The translations under genes and the position numbers were made by a program. DNA of 64,000 bases from Trichosporon coremiiforme (lineage: Eukaryota; Basidiomycota; Tremellomycetes; Trichosporonales; Trichosporonaceae), in assembly GCA_039545355.1 (NCBI GenBank), contig BCJJ01000002.1, positions 1,583,518-1,647,517 on the forward strand, read 5' to 3'. Below are positions 11,103 to 21,940 of the stretch, piece after piece. Each line of letters opens with the position of its first letter. Positions within the stretch are counted from its first letter, which is position 1. Under the pieces are notes generated by a model that was given only the letters and a program-made list of their open reading frames with translations, made no database searches and was not told where the DNA came from.

Positions 11103-11744
11103 ATGGCCAGCCTCTTCCGCTCGCGTGCACTGCACACCTCTGCCCGTATCGCATCGGAGGACACGCGCAAGGCGACGTCTGATTTCCTTGCCCGCCTCAG
11201 CCGCGCTCCGGGCCGCGACGCTGGAGCCGCGTCCCTTGGCAGCGCCGCGCGCTCCATGATCGACTCTGTGGGACTGCGCGACGTCGCGGACGAGAAGAGG
11301 AGGCCATTCCTGCCTGGAAAAGTGTGTCACCATCTTTCTCGTTTTTGAATCATCCGAGCTCGCATTGCGCGAGATGGTTGTCAAGCTGACAGACAGATCA
11401 CCCAGCCGCATAACTTTACCTCAAAGGACCTGTACCCCGAGCCAGAAATCAGGACGAAGCGCCCGCTACTCGGCCCGCGGCGCAAGATCGCCAAACAGAT
11501 TGACCCGTTCTTCCTCCGCGGCGAGGACCCAATGGATCACATCAACAACCCACTCATCTCGTACGCCTTCCTCAACAACCTCGGCATGATCAAGGGTCGC
11601 AACTTGACGGGCCTCACGTGGAAGAGCCAGCGCCGCGTTGGCAAGATGATCCGCCGCGCCCGTCACATGGGCATCATCCCCAAGTGGTCCGCCCAGCCCC
11701 GGCCCGGAGGACTTGGCGACCGCGACTTTGCGCGCCGCTCCTAA
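11103..11744 (+). CDS. RSM18: Mitochondrial small-subunit ribosomal protein bS18m
   Basis: Structural protein of the mitoribosomal small subunit. Exons 11103-11321 and 11397-11744 join in phase 0 and give 188 residues. An Arg-rich, acid-poor presequence (MASLFRSRALHTSARI) predicts mitochondrial import. The S18 core sits in the second exon: KIAKQIDPFFLRGEDPMDHI, then NNPLISYAFLNNLGMIKGRN and LTGLTWKSQRRVGKMIRRARHMGIIP, which match the bacterial S18 pattern of YKD...L..F.....KI.PRR..G......R....AI.RAR..G..P. Length and motif order are normal. Confidence 0.9.
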
Positions 11745-11875
11745 GCATCACAAACTAGGCTAGAATTGAATCCGACCAGCTCATCATGAGCATTATCATT
11801 GTATGCATGACATCTCATTGCGGTTGACCAATGGTCTATATACGGGTATCACAAGTGGGCATCAAGCACTGGCAA

Positions 11876-13215
11876 TCACTGCGCTTCAGGCGTACGACTC
11901 CGTTCCTCGCCCAGCACCTGGGTCTGACCCCAGCTCACGGAGCGCTTCGTTCTAGGCGTACCGGAGGGGGGACCAAGGTTGCTGTCAGAAGCCTCGATCC
12001 GGCTCTCCTCGTCGCCAGGGGGCATACCCTCGCTCTCCTCCAGGCGGCGGATTTCCTCGTCGAAATCAACGTCATTCGCGTTGCCGCTGCCATTATTAAG
12101 CATCTCGTATTCGGCATTGTTGGGCCACTTGATGTTGTCGCTGTCCTTGAACTCGGCCGGCATGAACAAGTAGAACACGAGGACACTGAGACAAGCACCA
12201 CCCGTAAGATCAACCAGGTAGTGATGCGACAGGTACATGGTGGCCCACCAAAGAATGCCGACGTAGGTCCAGTACACCGGCTTCAGGAAGGGGAAAAAGT
12301 GCGCGAGGAACAGAGCCTCCATGACGGCGCTTCCGGAGTGAAGAGAGGGGAACGCGCCAAAGACCAGAGGAGCTGAGCCAAAGGCATTAGTGTAGCCTGA
12401 AGAGTGGAACACGCGGTCGATACGCAAAAGTCCCCCGGGCGAACCCTTCATCGCATAGTCTGCAGGCGTTAAGCCGTGAATGATCTCATACCCTGCTGTC
12501 AGAAACATGTCTCTCCACATCACTTACAAGGCGCTGCGCAGGGGAGGACAATCTGAGTGATGACACCAAATAGGTTCATGAACCCAAAGGCCTTCCCCCA
12601 GTACTGGACGGAACCCTTCGGTCCAAACAGCCACAGCAGGACCGCGACAACAAAGGGGAGCGCAAAATGAAGGACACCATATGGAAGCCACGCGAGGATG
12701 TCTAAAAGGGGGTGCGTCAAGCGAGTCTGGAGATCCGAGATGTTGGCGCCGTAAAGAACAGACTCGAGGGCAGGCAGGAGCGCGACGTGGATAGCAGGTC
12801 GCGAATCGGTTGGGATATAGCGGGCCGAGAAGAATAACAGCACCCAAGTGAAGATGGGAGCCGCTGGCCAAACCAGCTGATTCGTGATCGGGAACGAGCA
12901 CGCCAAGATGAAGACAGCCGGGATCAGCAACGACCACAGGAAAGTGGGGGTGGTCATGATCCAGATCGCATAGATCCAAACAGCAAGCATGATGCCCAGC
13001 TGAGCCAGGCGGGCCGGCGTCGCCTTCCATGATCGGACACGCGCCCACACCTCGCGAGGATCTCGTGACAGATCCAAGCGCTGCACACCCGCCGTCAGGG
13101 CTAGCTTAATCGGAGTGACTATCTGCCATGATCCTGTCGAGCTTGCAGACTTGGGGAAAGAGCGCCGGCGAACGAGTTGGGCGATAGGAGCCGCGATGAT
13201 TTGTGGAATGGGCAT
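11876..13215 (-). CDS. AUR1: Inositol phosphorylceramide synthase catalytic subunit
   Basis: Transfers phosphoinositol from PI to ceramide in the Golgi, an essential fungal sphingolipid step and the aureobasidin A target. Exons 13215-12528 and 12492-11876 give 434 residues. The junction reconstructs the conserved APWYEIIHGL. The multi-pass core contains PALESVLYGANISD and LDILAWLPYGVLHFALPFVV. The two PAP2-like catalytic motifs follow: GSPGGLLRID...FGAFPSLHSGSA (His near residue 280) and YLSHHYLVDLTGG (His near residue 325). The cytosolic C-tail is acidic and Ser-rich. The start is the first in-frame ATG (MPIPQIIAAP). The frame stays open upstream through a possible extra exon without an ATG, so the true N-terminus is uncertain. 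Confidence 0.94.
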
Positions 13216-13529
13216 GTCGCGAATGAGCGAAGCAGCGACCACAACCGAGTGCTGCCAAGAGTCAGAAAACCAGTCTCACTTGTAATCTTACCAATACGTA
13301 TCCCCAGAAGAGCGCTATCGAATGTGGACGTTGAGGCAACACCCACGAGGAGCCATCTACTGCACAAGCTGGAACCGCGCACGGCTGCACGGAGGTAAAT
13401 TGGTTGTCCAACCTCACGTGTCAAAGGGCACCGCATACAGGCACGGCGGCACAATCGGTGACGCGTTCGTTCGACTGAGACCTGCTCTCCACCAGCCTGC
13501 ACATAAACAGATTACATAAAGATGATACA
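13216..13529. other. Upstream region of AUR1, downstream of POP1
   Basis: No independent gene. On the minus strand a plausible donor/acceptor pair (GTAAGA at about 13293 down to an acceptor near 13250) would splice a hydrophobic segment, SIALFWGYVL, in frame to AUR1. No ATG precedes it before a stop, so it is treated as 5' UTR or an unresolved first exon. Confidence 0.4.
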
Positions 13530-16108
13530 CTATTGCACAGCCCAGAGTGCAGCGACGCGGCAGGTTGAACTGTTCCGGTTGCGGACCAACACGACAGGCA
13601 ACCCACATTGCGGCTGTGAATCTCCAGCACGCAACAAGTCGAGGTAGACGGAGAGAGGGACAGTTGCGAGGCCATGGCCCTTGCCGCGAGTGAGCGATAT
13701 GTTGCCGGTCGAAACAAAGCCGATCGGCTCTCGTTCACCATTCCACTCTTCCCTCAACTGAATATCATCAGCACTCGCAACCCATGCACACACTCACCTG
13801 CTTCGCGGAAGACGAGTCGGGGTTCACCTTGACATCTTCGAGTGCTTGCAGCCATTTAGAGCGCTCCTCGGCGCTCATCTTGTATATCATGGCCATGTCC
13901 GAAGGGGAGCCACGCCCGAGAACATCGACTTGCATGTGGCAGAGACAGGTCTTGAAGAGCGACGCAGCATGCCCCTCGGGTATGGGTTCCATACCTCTCC
14001 GGCGGCGGAACGTGTTGATCGCGGACAACAAAGAGACGGCTGGATCATTCGAACGCGACAGACGCTCAAGTATAGAAACCAGAGTTGATTCCAAAAGCCA
14101 TGGCTCGGTCATCGGTGCGCTGTTTGAATTGATGTCGTCGCCGTTCTGTTGTCAGCCACGCTCTGAGAGGTGATACTCACGCGAAGCAGCTCGTTCCAGT
14201 CCGGCTTGAATGGATGGTCCACACTGAGCGCAGAGAAATCAACGCGCTTACCAGGGGGTTTTCGAAGCCATCGTCGCTCAGCATCCTTTGCCTGTGCATC
14301 TTCGTACTCCCTGGCAGCTGAGCAGACTGAGCCATAATGCTCTGGAAAGGAGGGAACCCCTGCTTCACGATGTTGAGCTTTTGCTTCAGACATGCCCGTG
14401 AGCTTAGCCCCGCAATAGACGAAAGAAGGCAGAAGAGCCATGGACCAGCCCTTGGGGAACAGAATAGAGTATCCATGAAACATGGCATTCCGCTCCTCGC
14501 TCGTTCCCACCTGCCGCTTGATGATCATGACTGGGATACAATCATCTTGCTCTGTCGGGGACAGTCTTAACCCTGGGAGTCCGAATTGCCGCCGTCGCTC
14601 GTCGAGCTGGGCTTTCTTGAACGTAGGCTGCGACAGCCGCGAACGACAGGTGCTGGACCACAGCTGAGCGCACTGCATAGCGGGGTTGCCATCTCCGGCA
14701 AGGGTCGGTCGTTCTTGGGATAGGTGACGTGGTGGATAGCTGCAGCGTAAGAAAGGGGCCGTCTATCGAGGACTTACGACAAACGAGGGTCAACAGCCGT
14801 AAAGTGCAGTGTGAAGCCATCTGGGACTGCAGCCGCATCGCCCTGGAGGGTATCGATGATTGTCTGGCGGTTGTCTTCGGGCTCCGATGGACTGAAAGGG
14901 AGTGATCGTAGAATAACGCCCCCCGACAAGGGACCTGTCAAGTCAAAGGATTCCAACTCTGAACGCAGGTCTCTCAATTGAAAGGAGCCGTCACACTGAG
15001 AGAGGAAAGCATGCCAGGTTTCCTGGAAGATGGAGGGGTGAACCCGGATCCATACCGCGACTTGGGTTGTAGGCAAAGACATCGAGGATGGCAGCCAGAG
15101 CAGTTCTGCCGGCCCTATCAGACAACGAGGAAACTGGCCCGGCTCATAGAGGCTAACATGAGCAGAGTAAGACTCCTCTTCAAACCTGTGACCGTCAACT
15201 CCCGACTCCGACGCAAGCTCACCTGCTGCCAGCAAAGGCGGTTCCACCCACGAGGGACCCCAACAATTCCAGTAATCGCCCACGAGTTGACTCGATCTCG
15301 ATCACGCCCAAATAGCTCGTGTCCCTTACGCATACCCGGCGGCGAGCAGAGCGATATGAAGAGCGGAAAGATTTGAGCGTAGGAGTTCGAGGAAGACGGT
15401 AACCCCATACGTTGGCCATGTGGAAGCGCTTCGCATGGAACATGTGCGTTGCCAACCAGATCTTCCCGCGTTGCCGAAGACGTAGCTGTTGAGTTCTGCT
15501 TTGACCTTTGGAGTTTCCACGAGCACGAAGTTTTGCCTTTCGTCGTTGCTGTTGCACAATGTTATCACCGGGGTCGATCTAGAGTCAGAACCCGAACGAG
15601 CCTCAAACCTACCTCAGCAGCCGCTCGCTCTTTCAGATACTTTGGCACTCGACGCGGATTGTGACTGGCAGCACGTCTCCTCAAGTGCCGTGGAAGTGAT
15701 TGGAACGCACGCGATGTGTTGCCAGCTCTGGAACGTCAGACATTAAGCGCAGAGTTGCAAAACTCACGCTGCGACCTTTACAGCTGTTTGAAGAGCGGCT
15801 ACCTCGAGGGCTCGAGCCTGATGGATCAGCATGTTATCGCAACACTTGTATGCTACCTCAGCAAAACGCTCAACTTGTACAGCACCCGGGAGATTGCTCT
15901 GAACTCGAGGTCAGCGTGGGGTCTTCATGGTGATCATACCTTGTACGACATCGTGCAAGCCTCGCAATACTGCCCTCTCCTTACCCTTGCCAGCCAGTTT
16001 AAGCTGCTTGTTGGCGCGAAGCATTTCCACCGTCTTTGATATCGGCTTTCCTGGGCGGAGTTTGCTCGTTGCAGAGCCTGATCCCGAGCGCTTCAATGCC
16101 GGCTTCAT
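13530..16108 (-). CDS. POP1: RNase P/MRP protein subunit POP1
   Basis: Largest protein of nuclear RNase P and RNase MRP, needed for tRNA 5' maturation and rRNA processing. Nine exons fit on the minus strand: 16108-15947, 15898-15857, 15817-15768, 15727-15613, 15578-15223, 15185-14778, 14739-14181, 14145-13798 and 13757-13530, giving 755 residues. Conserved blocks appear in order: SNLPGAVQVERFAE, ARALEVAALQTAVKVAAGNT, LPRHLRRRAASHNPRRVPKY and IWLATHMFHAKRFHMANVWG. YRLPRTPTLKSFRSSYRS and the POPLD domain (FDLTGPLSGGVILRSL) follow, then GWSMALLPSFVYCGAKL and the C-terminal EPIGFVSTGNISLTRGKG. Several junctions complete conserved words. The first donor (GTACAA) is weak. The start is shared within a 155-bp divergent promoter with RIT1. 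Confidence 0.93.
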
Positions 16109-16263
16109 CGTGTTGGTTTGGAGTTGAACGCTGTTATGAGGTCAACATTTTGTTTTGGGCTTAACGGTGCCTGGATTGAAACTTTGGAGACCTCCACTTT
16201 TGGTCAGTGATCAGTGCTAGGACTGGTAGATGCGCGTCTGTCATTGTGTCATCTACTTACCTC
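16109..16263. promoter_or_regulatory. Bidirectional promoter between POP1 and RIT1
   Basis: Only 155 bp separate the two divergent start codons. Both products act on tRNA, one in 5' processing and one in initiator-tRNA modification, so co-regulation through this short region is plausible (inference). No named site was recognised. Confidence 0.55.
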
Positions 16264-18066
16264 ATGAGCGACCTGAAAGCTGTCAGGAAGCACGCGGCGC
16301 AGCATGATTTGTTCAACCGGGTACACTCAATAGCATCAGACGAACAATTTGTTCGCAATGTTACAGAGCGCTGGTTCAATGGCAGGTTCAAAGTAGTCGG
16401 TGAGTTGTCACCGCGCAGTGGAATCTAACTCTTAGCCAACCAACGCTGCGGGACGTGGTACTGCGACCCTTCTGTGAGACGAAGATTGCATTGGCTTCTG
16501 ACGGTCTAGGCATGCTCAAAGGTTTATGCGTATTTCAAGTCTACCGATGGACACACGCTGGTGAGCCAAACGATCTGGGGAATACTGTTAGCCCTCCAGG
16601 GTTACAGTGCAAACCTTGCCATTCGAGATTATACTGATCCGTGCCAGAATTGGGACTTCAATTTGCGAAGATCGAACCTGCCTCTGGCAGAGTGGGCCGA
16701 AAAGAATGGAGGGTGAGTGAGCAATAGCCGTGGACACTCTCTAACTCCAGGTTCATCCTTGTTGACTCAACAAGGCGGGGAAAGGTGCGTAGCGGACCAG
16801 GAATGTCGGCTGACGCCAGCGCATGCCCGATGGCCTGTCGAAAACTGTTCCGATCTGGTGCTCTGTTGTCAACCGAGCCATTGCCCTGCGTCGTGACTTG
16901 AGCGACTCTAGCTGGGACGAGAGTATATATCTGCCTGCTATCATATCGCCTTCAGAACGCTCCCAGATTGAATCAAAACTCGATGACTGGGCAGAGAAGC
17001 TCGAGGTAGGACCATGACAGTTTAACGCTAACAGCAGGAGTCCGTTTTGCCTCTGCCCGAACTGTCCAAGCCGCTGCGGCCCTTCTTTATCCATCCTGCA
17101 ACTAGCAGGGCACCCCAGATCCCTTCAGATCCACCTTACACACCCATCATATGTCTCTCAGCCTCCCGATGGGTGAACGGCGATGACGGTCGAGGGGATG
17201 TGCTGCCCACCGCAACGCGCCTGGGTAGTGGATTATTTGCCCGAACTGTAGCCTTTGATTACGTTCCAGGAGCAGGCGATGACGATGAGCTCTGGGGCAG
17301 GGTGAGTGAGAAGGCTAATTGCGCTGACAAAGAGGGTCTGAAGCCCGCTCTCTATCACAAACATAAGAGGGATTTGCTATCGGCCGAACGCGATGAGCTG
17401 CCAACACTCGTCGATGACCTCGTTCAGGACGAGAGCCTTAGTGCACCTCTGCAGGCCCTGGATCTCGAGGAAATGACGGCATCAAACCTGTGGGCGCTTG
17501 CTACCCAAGTCGACGATGCGATCGCTCTCGATCTCGGCCAGACTGTACAGAATGACAAGCGCGATTTCAAACTGCCACCAACCTGGGTGACGGTACGGGT
17601 CGTGGAAGTGTCAAAGTCGTACAACGGTCCGACGATTATCCCTCTATGTGTGGGAGATTACCCGGAAGCCCTCGTCGCGATTCCGTGCCCTAGGGCTGAG
17701 CCCAAGGCTTACTTGCTGGCACTGCGTCAACTTCACTCCTATGTTGCAGCAGCCAGTCGTTCGCATAAGGGTACCCTTCTTGTTCTCGCGACATACGATG
17801 ACTTGGAAGCGCTTGGCAAGGACACTGCAACGTCCAGGCATCGGCCACTGGTACCTGCGGCCAAACTTGATCCTGCAGCTGTGTCCGAAGCCCGGAAAGT
17901 AATTATTCCTATCGCTGTCACTTTGATGTGTCGAGATGACGACGTCGTGGACAAGGGCGTCATTGCGTCCCATCTTCATCGTCTCGTGGCTCTCTGGCCA
18001 AACGGGAATCCGCCTCGAGCTGCTTTGAAGCGGGTCAACGACTTTTTCATGAGTGAACGCGCTTAG
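16264..18066 (+). CDS. RIT1: Initiator tRNA 2'-O-ribosyl phosphate transferase
   Basis: Adds 2'-O-ribosyl phosphate to A64 of initiator tRNA-Met, keeping it out of elongation. Exons 16264-16399, 16436-16473, 16510-16560, 16648-16712, 16751-16784, 16820-17005 and 17038-18066 give 512 residues. Family words are DLKAVRKHAAQHDLFNRVHS at the start, then NQRCGTWYCDPS, ACSKVYAYFKSTDGHT, NWDFNLRRSNLPLAEW, FILVDSTRRGKRMPDGLSKT and VPIWCSVVNRAIALRRDL. The C-terminal half includes LSKPLRPFFIHPAT and the ending FFMSER. The third intron is ambiguous. I used the acceptor at 16645-16647; an earlier acceptor near 16600 would add 16 in-frame residues not expected in the family. The stop lies 38 bp from the VAC8 stop on the other strand. 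Confidence 0.92.
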
Positions 18067-18104
18067 TTATAATAAATACTAAAAATGTGACATAAAGTTA
18101 CGAA

Positions 18105-20156
18105 TTACTGCCCCCGTAGAGCCTGGTGAACACTGGCCCTCAGGGCCGCGTGATCCTCCTCACCGTCCTCACTTTGCTGGGCACCGTGCTTCTCTTCGCC
18201 TTCGCCATCAACCAGCTCCAGGATGCGCTTCGCAAGCCCATAAATCTCTCCCTCTCCGTCCTCAAACATGCCATCCTCGTCAAATTCGTCATCAGAGTGG
18301 GTGAGCTTGGACTGGCCCTGCTGAGGAGACGGAGCGGAATCGGCCAGCTGACGAATCGACGAAATAAGAATTGTAGAGTTGCGAATGTTGCTTGTCAGCT
18401 GGGGGTCCTTAGCCTCCAGCAACTGAACGATCGTCCACACAGCGATGTGCTGGAAAGTCGTGTCCGCGCTGCTGAGGAATCGAACTAGATAGGCATGCAG
18501 TCCTCCGTCAGGCTTGTTCCACACGGCGTTGAAAGGGGCGTAATCCTCGACAGCCTTGCTGGAGAGGTTTCCGAGCGCCGCGGCACTGTTGCCCTGTACT
18601 TCAACGCTGGGAGAGTTGGTGAGAGGAATGAGTACCTCACAGATGCCCATTTCCAGGAGCTGGGGCTTGAGGTTATCTGCAGTTAGTTACTGCTGTGTAT
18701 GTCGACTCACCGCTGAGTGCAAGAACCGCAACACAGGCAGTCATCTCGCTCTGCACAGCAAGCGGAACTTGAAGAACCAACTCCTGAATACGATCGACGG
18801 CTCCCGCTTCGACGATAGCACCCTTGTTACTCTCGCTGCTGGCGGCAAGGTTGCGCAGCGTCGAAATCGCATGACATTGCACCTCCTCGTTCTCGTCAAA
18901 CGACAAAAGGCCGATGAGAGGCTGGAGGAAGCCAGCCTCGATAATGGGCGACTCGTTTGCGGGGTGAATCGACACGTTGCGCACACATGCCGCAGCAGAG
19001 AGCACAAGAGGGAGGTATGAGGAGTGCAGGAGGCGAAGCAGGGGCTTCAGGCCATCGGCCTTGACGATCTCAACCTGGTACTTTTCTTCAGATTAGTAGG
19101 CGATCATCCCATGACTCACCATCGCTCGCAAGGTTCCTCAGCGCAAGCGCCGCCTGGCACTGAACCTTGAGGCTCTGACTGTCCATCAGGGCCACGAGGC
19201 TCTGCACGAGCTTTGGCTCGGTCATGGCGAGCTTTTTACGGTTGGTCGCTGCTGTCAGACGTTACTCAGTTGTCAAAACATACAGTCCACGGCAATATTG
19301 CTTAGAGCAGTCGTGCAGTAGTATTGGACGTCGGTGTCCGGTGAGTTGAGGAGACTAACCAGCACAGGAATCGCTCCTGCATTGACAAGCTGCTGCCTGT
19401 TCTCATCTTATCGCATTAGCAGCTTCAATATCGTTGCACGCACCGGAGTGGGTCATGTTGAGGAGGGCCCCAGTAGCGTTGCGCTGAACGCGCATGTCCT
19501 TCGACTTGGCCAGTCGCGTCAGCGGAACGAGAGCGCCAGACTTGGCGATAGCAGTCTTGTTTTCATCTAGAGAATGAGCAAGAGCCTCCGGGCGATACGC
19601 GAGGAAAAAACTCACCGTGAGTGGCCAGGTTGGTTACACATCCGACAGCGTTGCACTGGACCTCAACGTTGGGGCTCAGCATTTGCCTGATCAACGGCTC
19701 AAGCCCTCCGAGGGAGACAATGAGCAACTTGTTTTCGGCTACGTGTCAGCTTGCCTTTCGTAACTCTCACCATTGACGGCCAGATTGCCAAGCGCAGCAC
19801 TGGCGGCACGCTGGACTTCGCTGTCGTGGCTGGTTAAGAGATAAAGAACGGGGTCCAGAGTATCGCGACCGACTTCATGGACCTCTTTCTCTGTGATCTC
19901 TGCAAAGGCTAATGCCGCGGAACGCTGGAGGTCGACGTTATCGGAGAACGACAGGGTGGTAAGAGCCGCAAGGGGCGAGCCTTGGAAGAAGTTTGTCGTG
20001 CTCCGGTCTATGGTCAGTCTCGGACAACTGATGGCCACGCTCACTCTCTAGATATTGCAGTAGGTCTGCAACAGCCTCGCGTTCATTCTCGAGCAAGAGA
20101 GGCTCGTAGTTGTTCTTGCGGCGCTGGCCGCAGCATGTACTGCAGACACCACCCAT
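18105..20156 (-). CDS. VAC8: Vacuolar armadillo-repeat protein VAC8
   Basis: Lipid-anchored vacuole-membrane scaffold for vacuole inheritance, nucleus-vacuole junctions and Cvt/autophagy. Exons on the minus strand are 20156-20045, 20007-19771, 19738-19616, 19566-19444, 19406-19284, 19248-19120, 19085-18711 and 18676-18105, giving 597 residues. The N-terminus MGGVCSTCC offers Gly2 for myristoylation and Cys5, Cys8 and Cys9 for palmitoylation. The ARM repeats follow, and many are split by introns at equivalent positions, each exon beginning with ENK- or ENR-like text ([36 protein letters not shown]). The C-terminus is acidic ([18 protein letters not shown]). The exon-6 acceptor is a NAGNAG (19249-19254); the version used matches the yeast spacing. 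Confidence 0.95.
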
Positions 20157-20659
20157 GTTGAATGCTGAAAGATGCGGAGACAACAATCGAGCTTAGTCGA
20201 GGTGCGTTGATCTAGCGAGAGCGCGTACGAGGGTGCCGGGCGATGGCGGGCTTTGGAACGGGTGGATCAAGGGTCGGAGGTAGCACTCGGAGAGCGACGC
20301 CGAGAAGCGTCGTGTAAGAAAGGTGGCCAGTGACAGAGACTAGGATGGATTGATAGGACAGGGAGAGACGCGCTTAGGGAATGTGTGGTGGATTGAAGGA
20401 TGGATCGAAGTGGGTGAACGGCTGAAGGAAGCGTGTGGCCGTGCGGCACGGCCTGGTGGTGTACTGGTGTGATGCATGACGGCCAGCGGGGCCTAAACGA
20501 CGCCTGCCGGCCATCGTGCTCTGACCCCTTGAGCCCTGGGTCATTGACCGCTGGCAGCAAGCGGAGGCAAATACCGCTGGGTGGCGTCACAAAAGCGCTT
20601 CAATAACAAAGTCGCCTACCTTGTCTGCGTCACACGATTGACTTGATCGCACTCTCAAA
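20157..20659. promoter_or_regulatory. Divergent upstream region of VAC8 and the MMTAG2-like gene
   Basis: 503 bp between two start codons facing apart. The VAC8-proximal part (20267-20590) is open on the minus strand but reads as low-complexity Ser/Pro/His and has no domain. No defined site was recognised. Confidence 0.4.
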
Positions 20660-21649
20660 ATGTACGACGGACCTGTCAGAGGAGGTAAGTGTTGACATAC
20701 TCAAGTTATGCTGACGCCTTAGGGAGCCGCGGAGGTCAAGGCGACTTTCGGTTCGTATCACGTTGACCCCTTTTACTGATCCCCGCAGCTGGGAAGACGT
20801 AAAGAACTCAAAACACAGAGGTTTGTCAAGATGACCGATTGCTTGTATACCTAACTGGACAGAAAACTATCTGGGTGCGACTGTCAACGCACCAGTTGGA
20901 CGATGGCAGAGCAATCGAGACGTCCATTGGTACTCCCGCGATGTGGACCCGGATTCCACGGCCGAGGCAGAAAGGCGCAGAGAAGAGATTCGGAAACTGA
21001 AGGAACAAGAGGAGGAGGCCGTGTCTGCTGCTCTTGGTTTTGCTCCCTCGAAGCGCCTCGACTCCACTTCAGGAGAGGGATCAGGCGCAAATAGCATCCC
21101 AGTGTCTGGCGACAACGACCGCGCAGCGAAGGAGAGGAGGCGACAGGAGAAGGAGTAAGTTGCTATACTATCGGGTTCTCTAACCTCAGACAACGAAAAG
21201 AAGAAAGGGCTCAAAAGCGGTTGGAGAGACAGTTGCGACGCGAGGAGCGCTCGGGGCACAAGCTCAGAGAGAGGCACAGCGATTACAATGAACGACGCGG
21301 GGGTCATTGGCCCAGGGATAACGAGGACGTGACTGGACGTCATCGCTCGTCAAGGGGCAGGGAGCGTAGCCCCTTTGAAGGCAGATCCGATCGGAGCCGC
21401 AGCCGAGAAAGAGAACGAAACAGAGACCGTCGAGTGCGAGAAAGCCCGCGCGAAGACCGGGCACGCAGTCGTAGAAGCGATCATCGGTACCAGCGCCGAG
21501 ACTTTGAAGACTTTGATCGTCGGCAGTCGTGCTCCGCGATGCATCGAACCAGAAGCCGATCTCGGTCACCGCAGCGATTGGCTCGGGATGACTCGACCAG
21601 CGACAACGGGAACAGCAATACCACTTGGATCGTCGACGATGATGTCTAG
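20660..21649 (+). CDS. MMTAG2-like (MMtag domain) RS-rich protein
   Basis: Exons 20660-20684, 20723-20750, 20789-20820, 20863-21154 and 21190-21649 give 278 residues. The N-terminal ~50 residues are the MMtag domain: MYDGPVRGGSRGGQGDFRWE, DVKNSKHRENYLGATVNAPV and GRWQSNRDVHWYSRD. This closely follows the human multiple-myeloma tumour-associated protein 2 pattern of RGG.DQFSWEDVK.DK.RENYLG.S..APVGRWQ.GKD..WY. A coiled EAERRREEIRKLKEQEEEA segment and a long RS/RE-rich tail (RSRSRERERNRDRRVRES) follow. The family's biochemical role is not established. The RS tail suggests a nuclear, RNA-related protein, which is inference. Three of the five exons are 32 nt or shorter. Confidence 0.85.
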
Positions 21650-21790
21650 TCACAATGCAGGCATGTCCCATGTAGTATTCCGGAATGTATAAGGTGGATG
21701 CCGCTTGCCGGGCCAACTCGAAGTTGACCGAGTGTCAGTGTCGTGATCGGGCCCAGGAGCCAGGAGCCAGCCAGAGGCGTCGACGTCATC

Positions 21791-21806
21791 AGCATCACGT
21801 GATGCT
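21791..21806. promoter_or_regulatory. Perfect 16-bp palindrome with CACGTG core, upstream of SVF1
   Basis: AGCATCACGTGATGCT equals its own reverse complement and has an E-box (CACGTG) at its centre. It starts about 150 bp before the SVF1 start codon. CACGTG is bound by fungal bHLH factors such as Cbf1-like or Cbf1/Met28-type regulators (established for other fungi). A GACGTCAT CRE-like word overlaps its left side at about 21782-21789. Confidence 0.5.
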
Positions 21807-21940
21807 CCCCGCTCGGACCCATGCGCGAACCTATGCCCTTCCTCGTCCACAATTCCTTCCAACTACCCGACATCATCTTACCCATTGCTACGGCCGTAAG
21901 GTGATATCGCGTCTACACACACTTTTACATTCACTGAACA

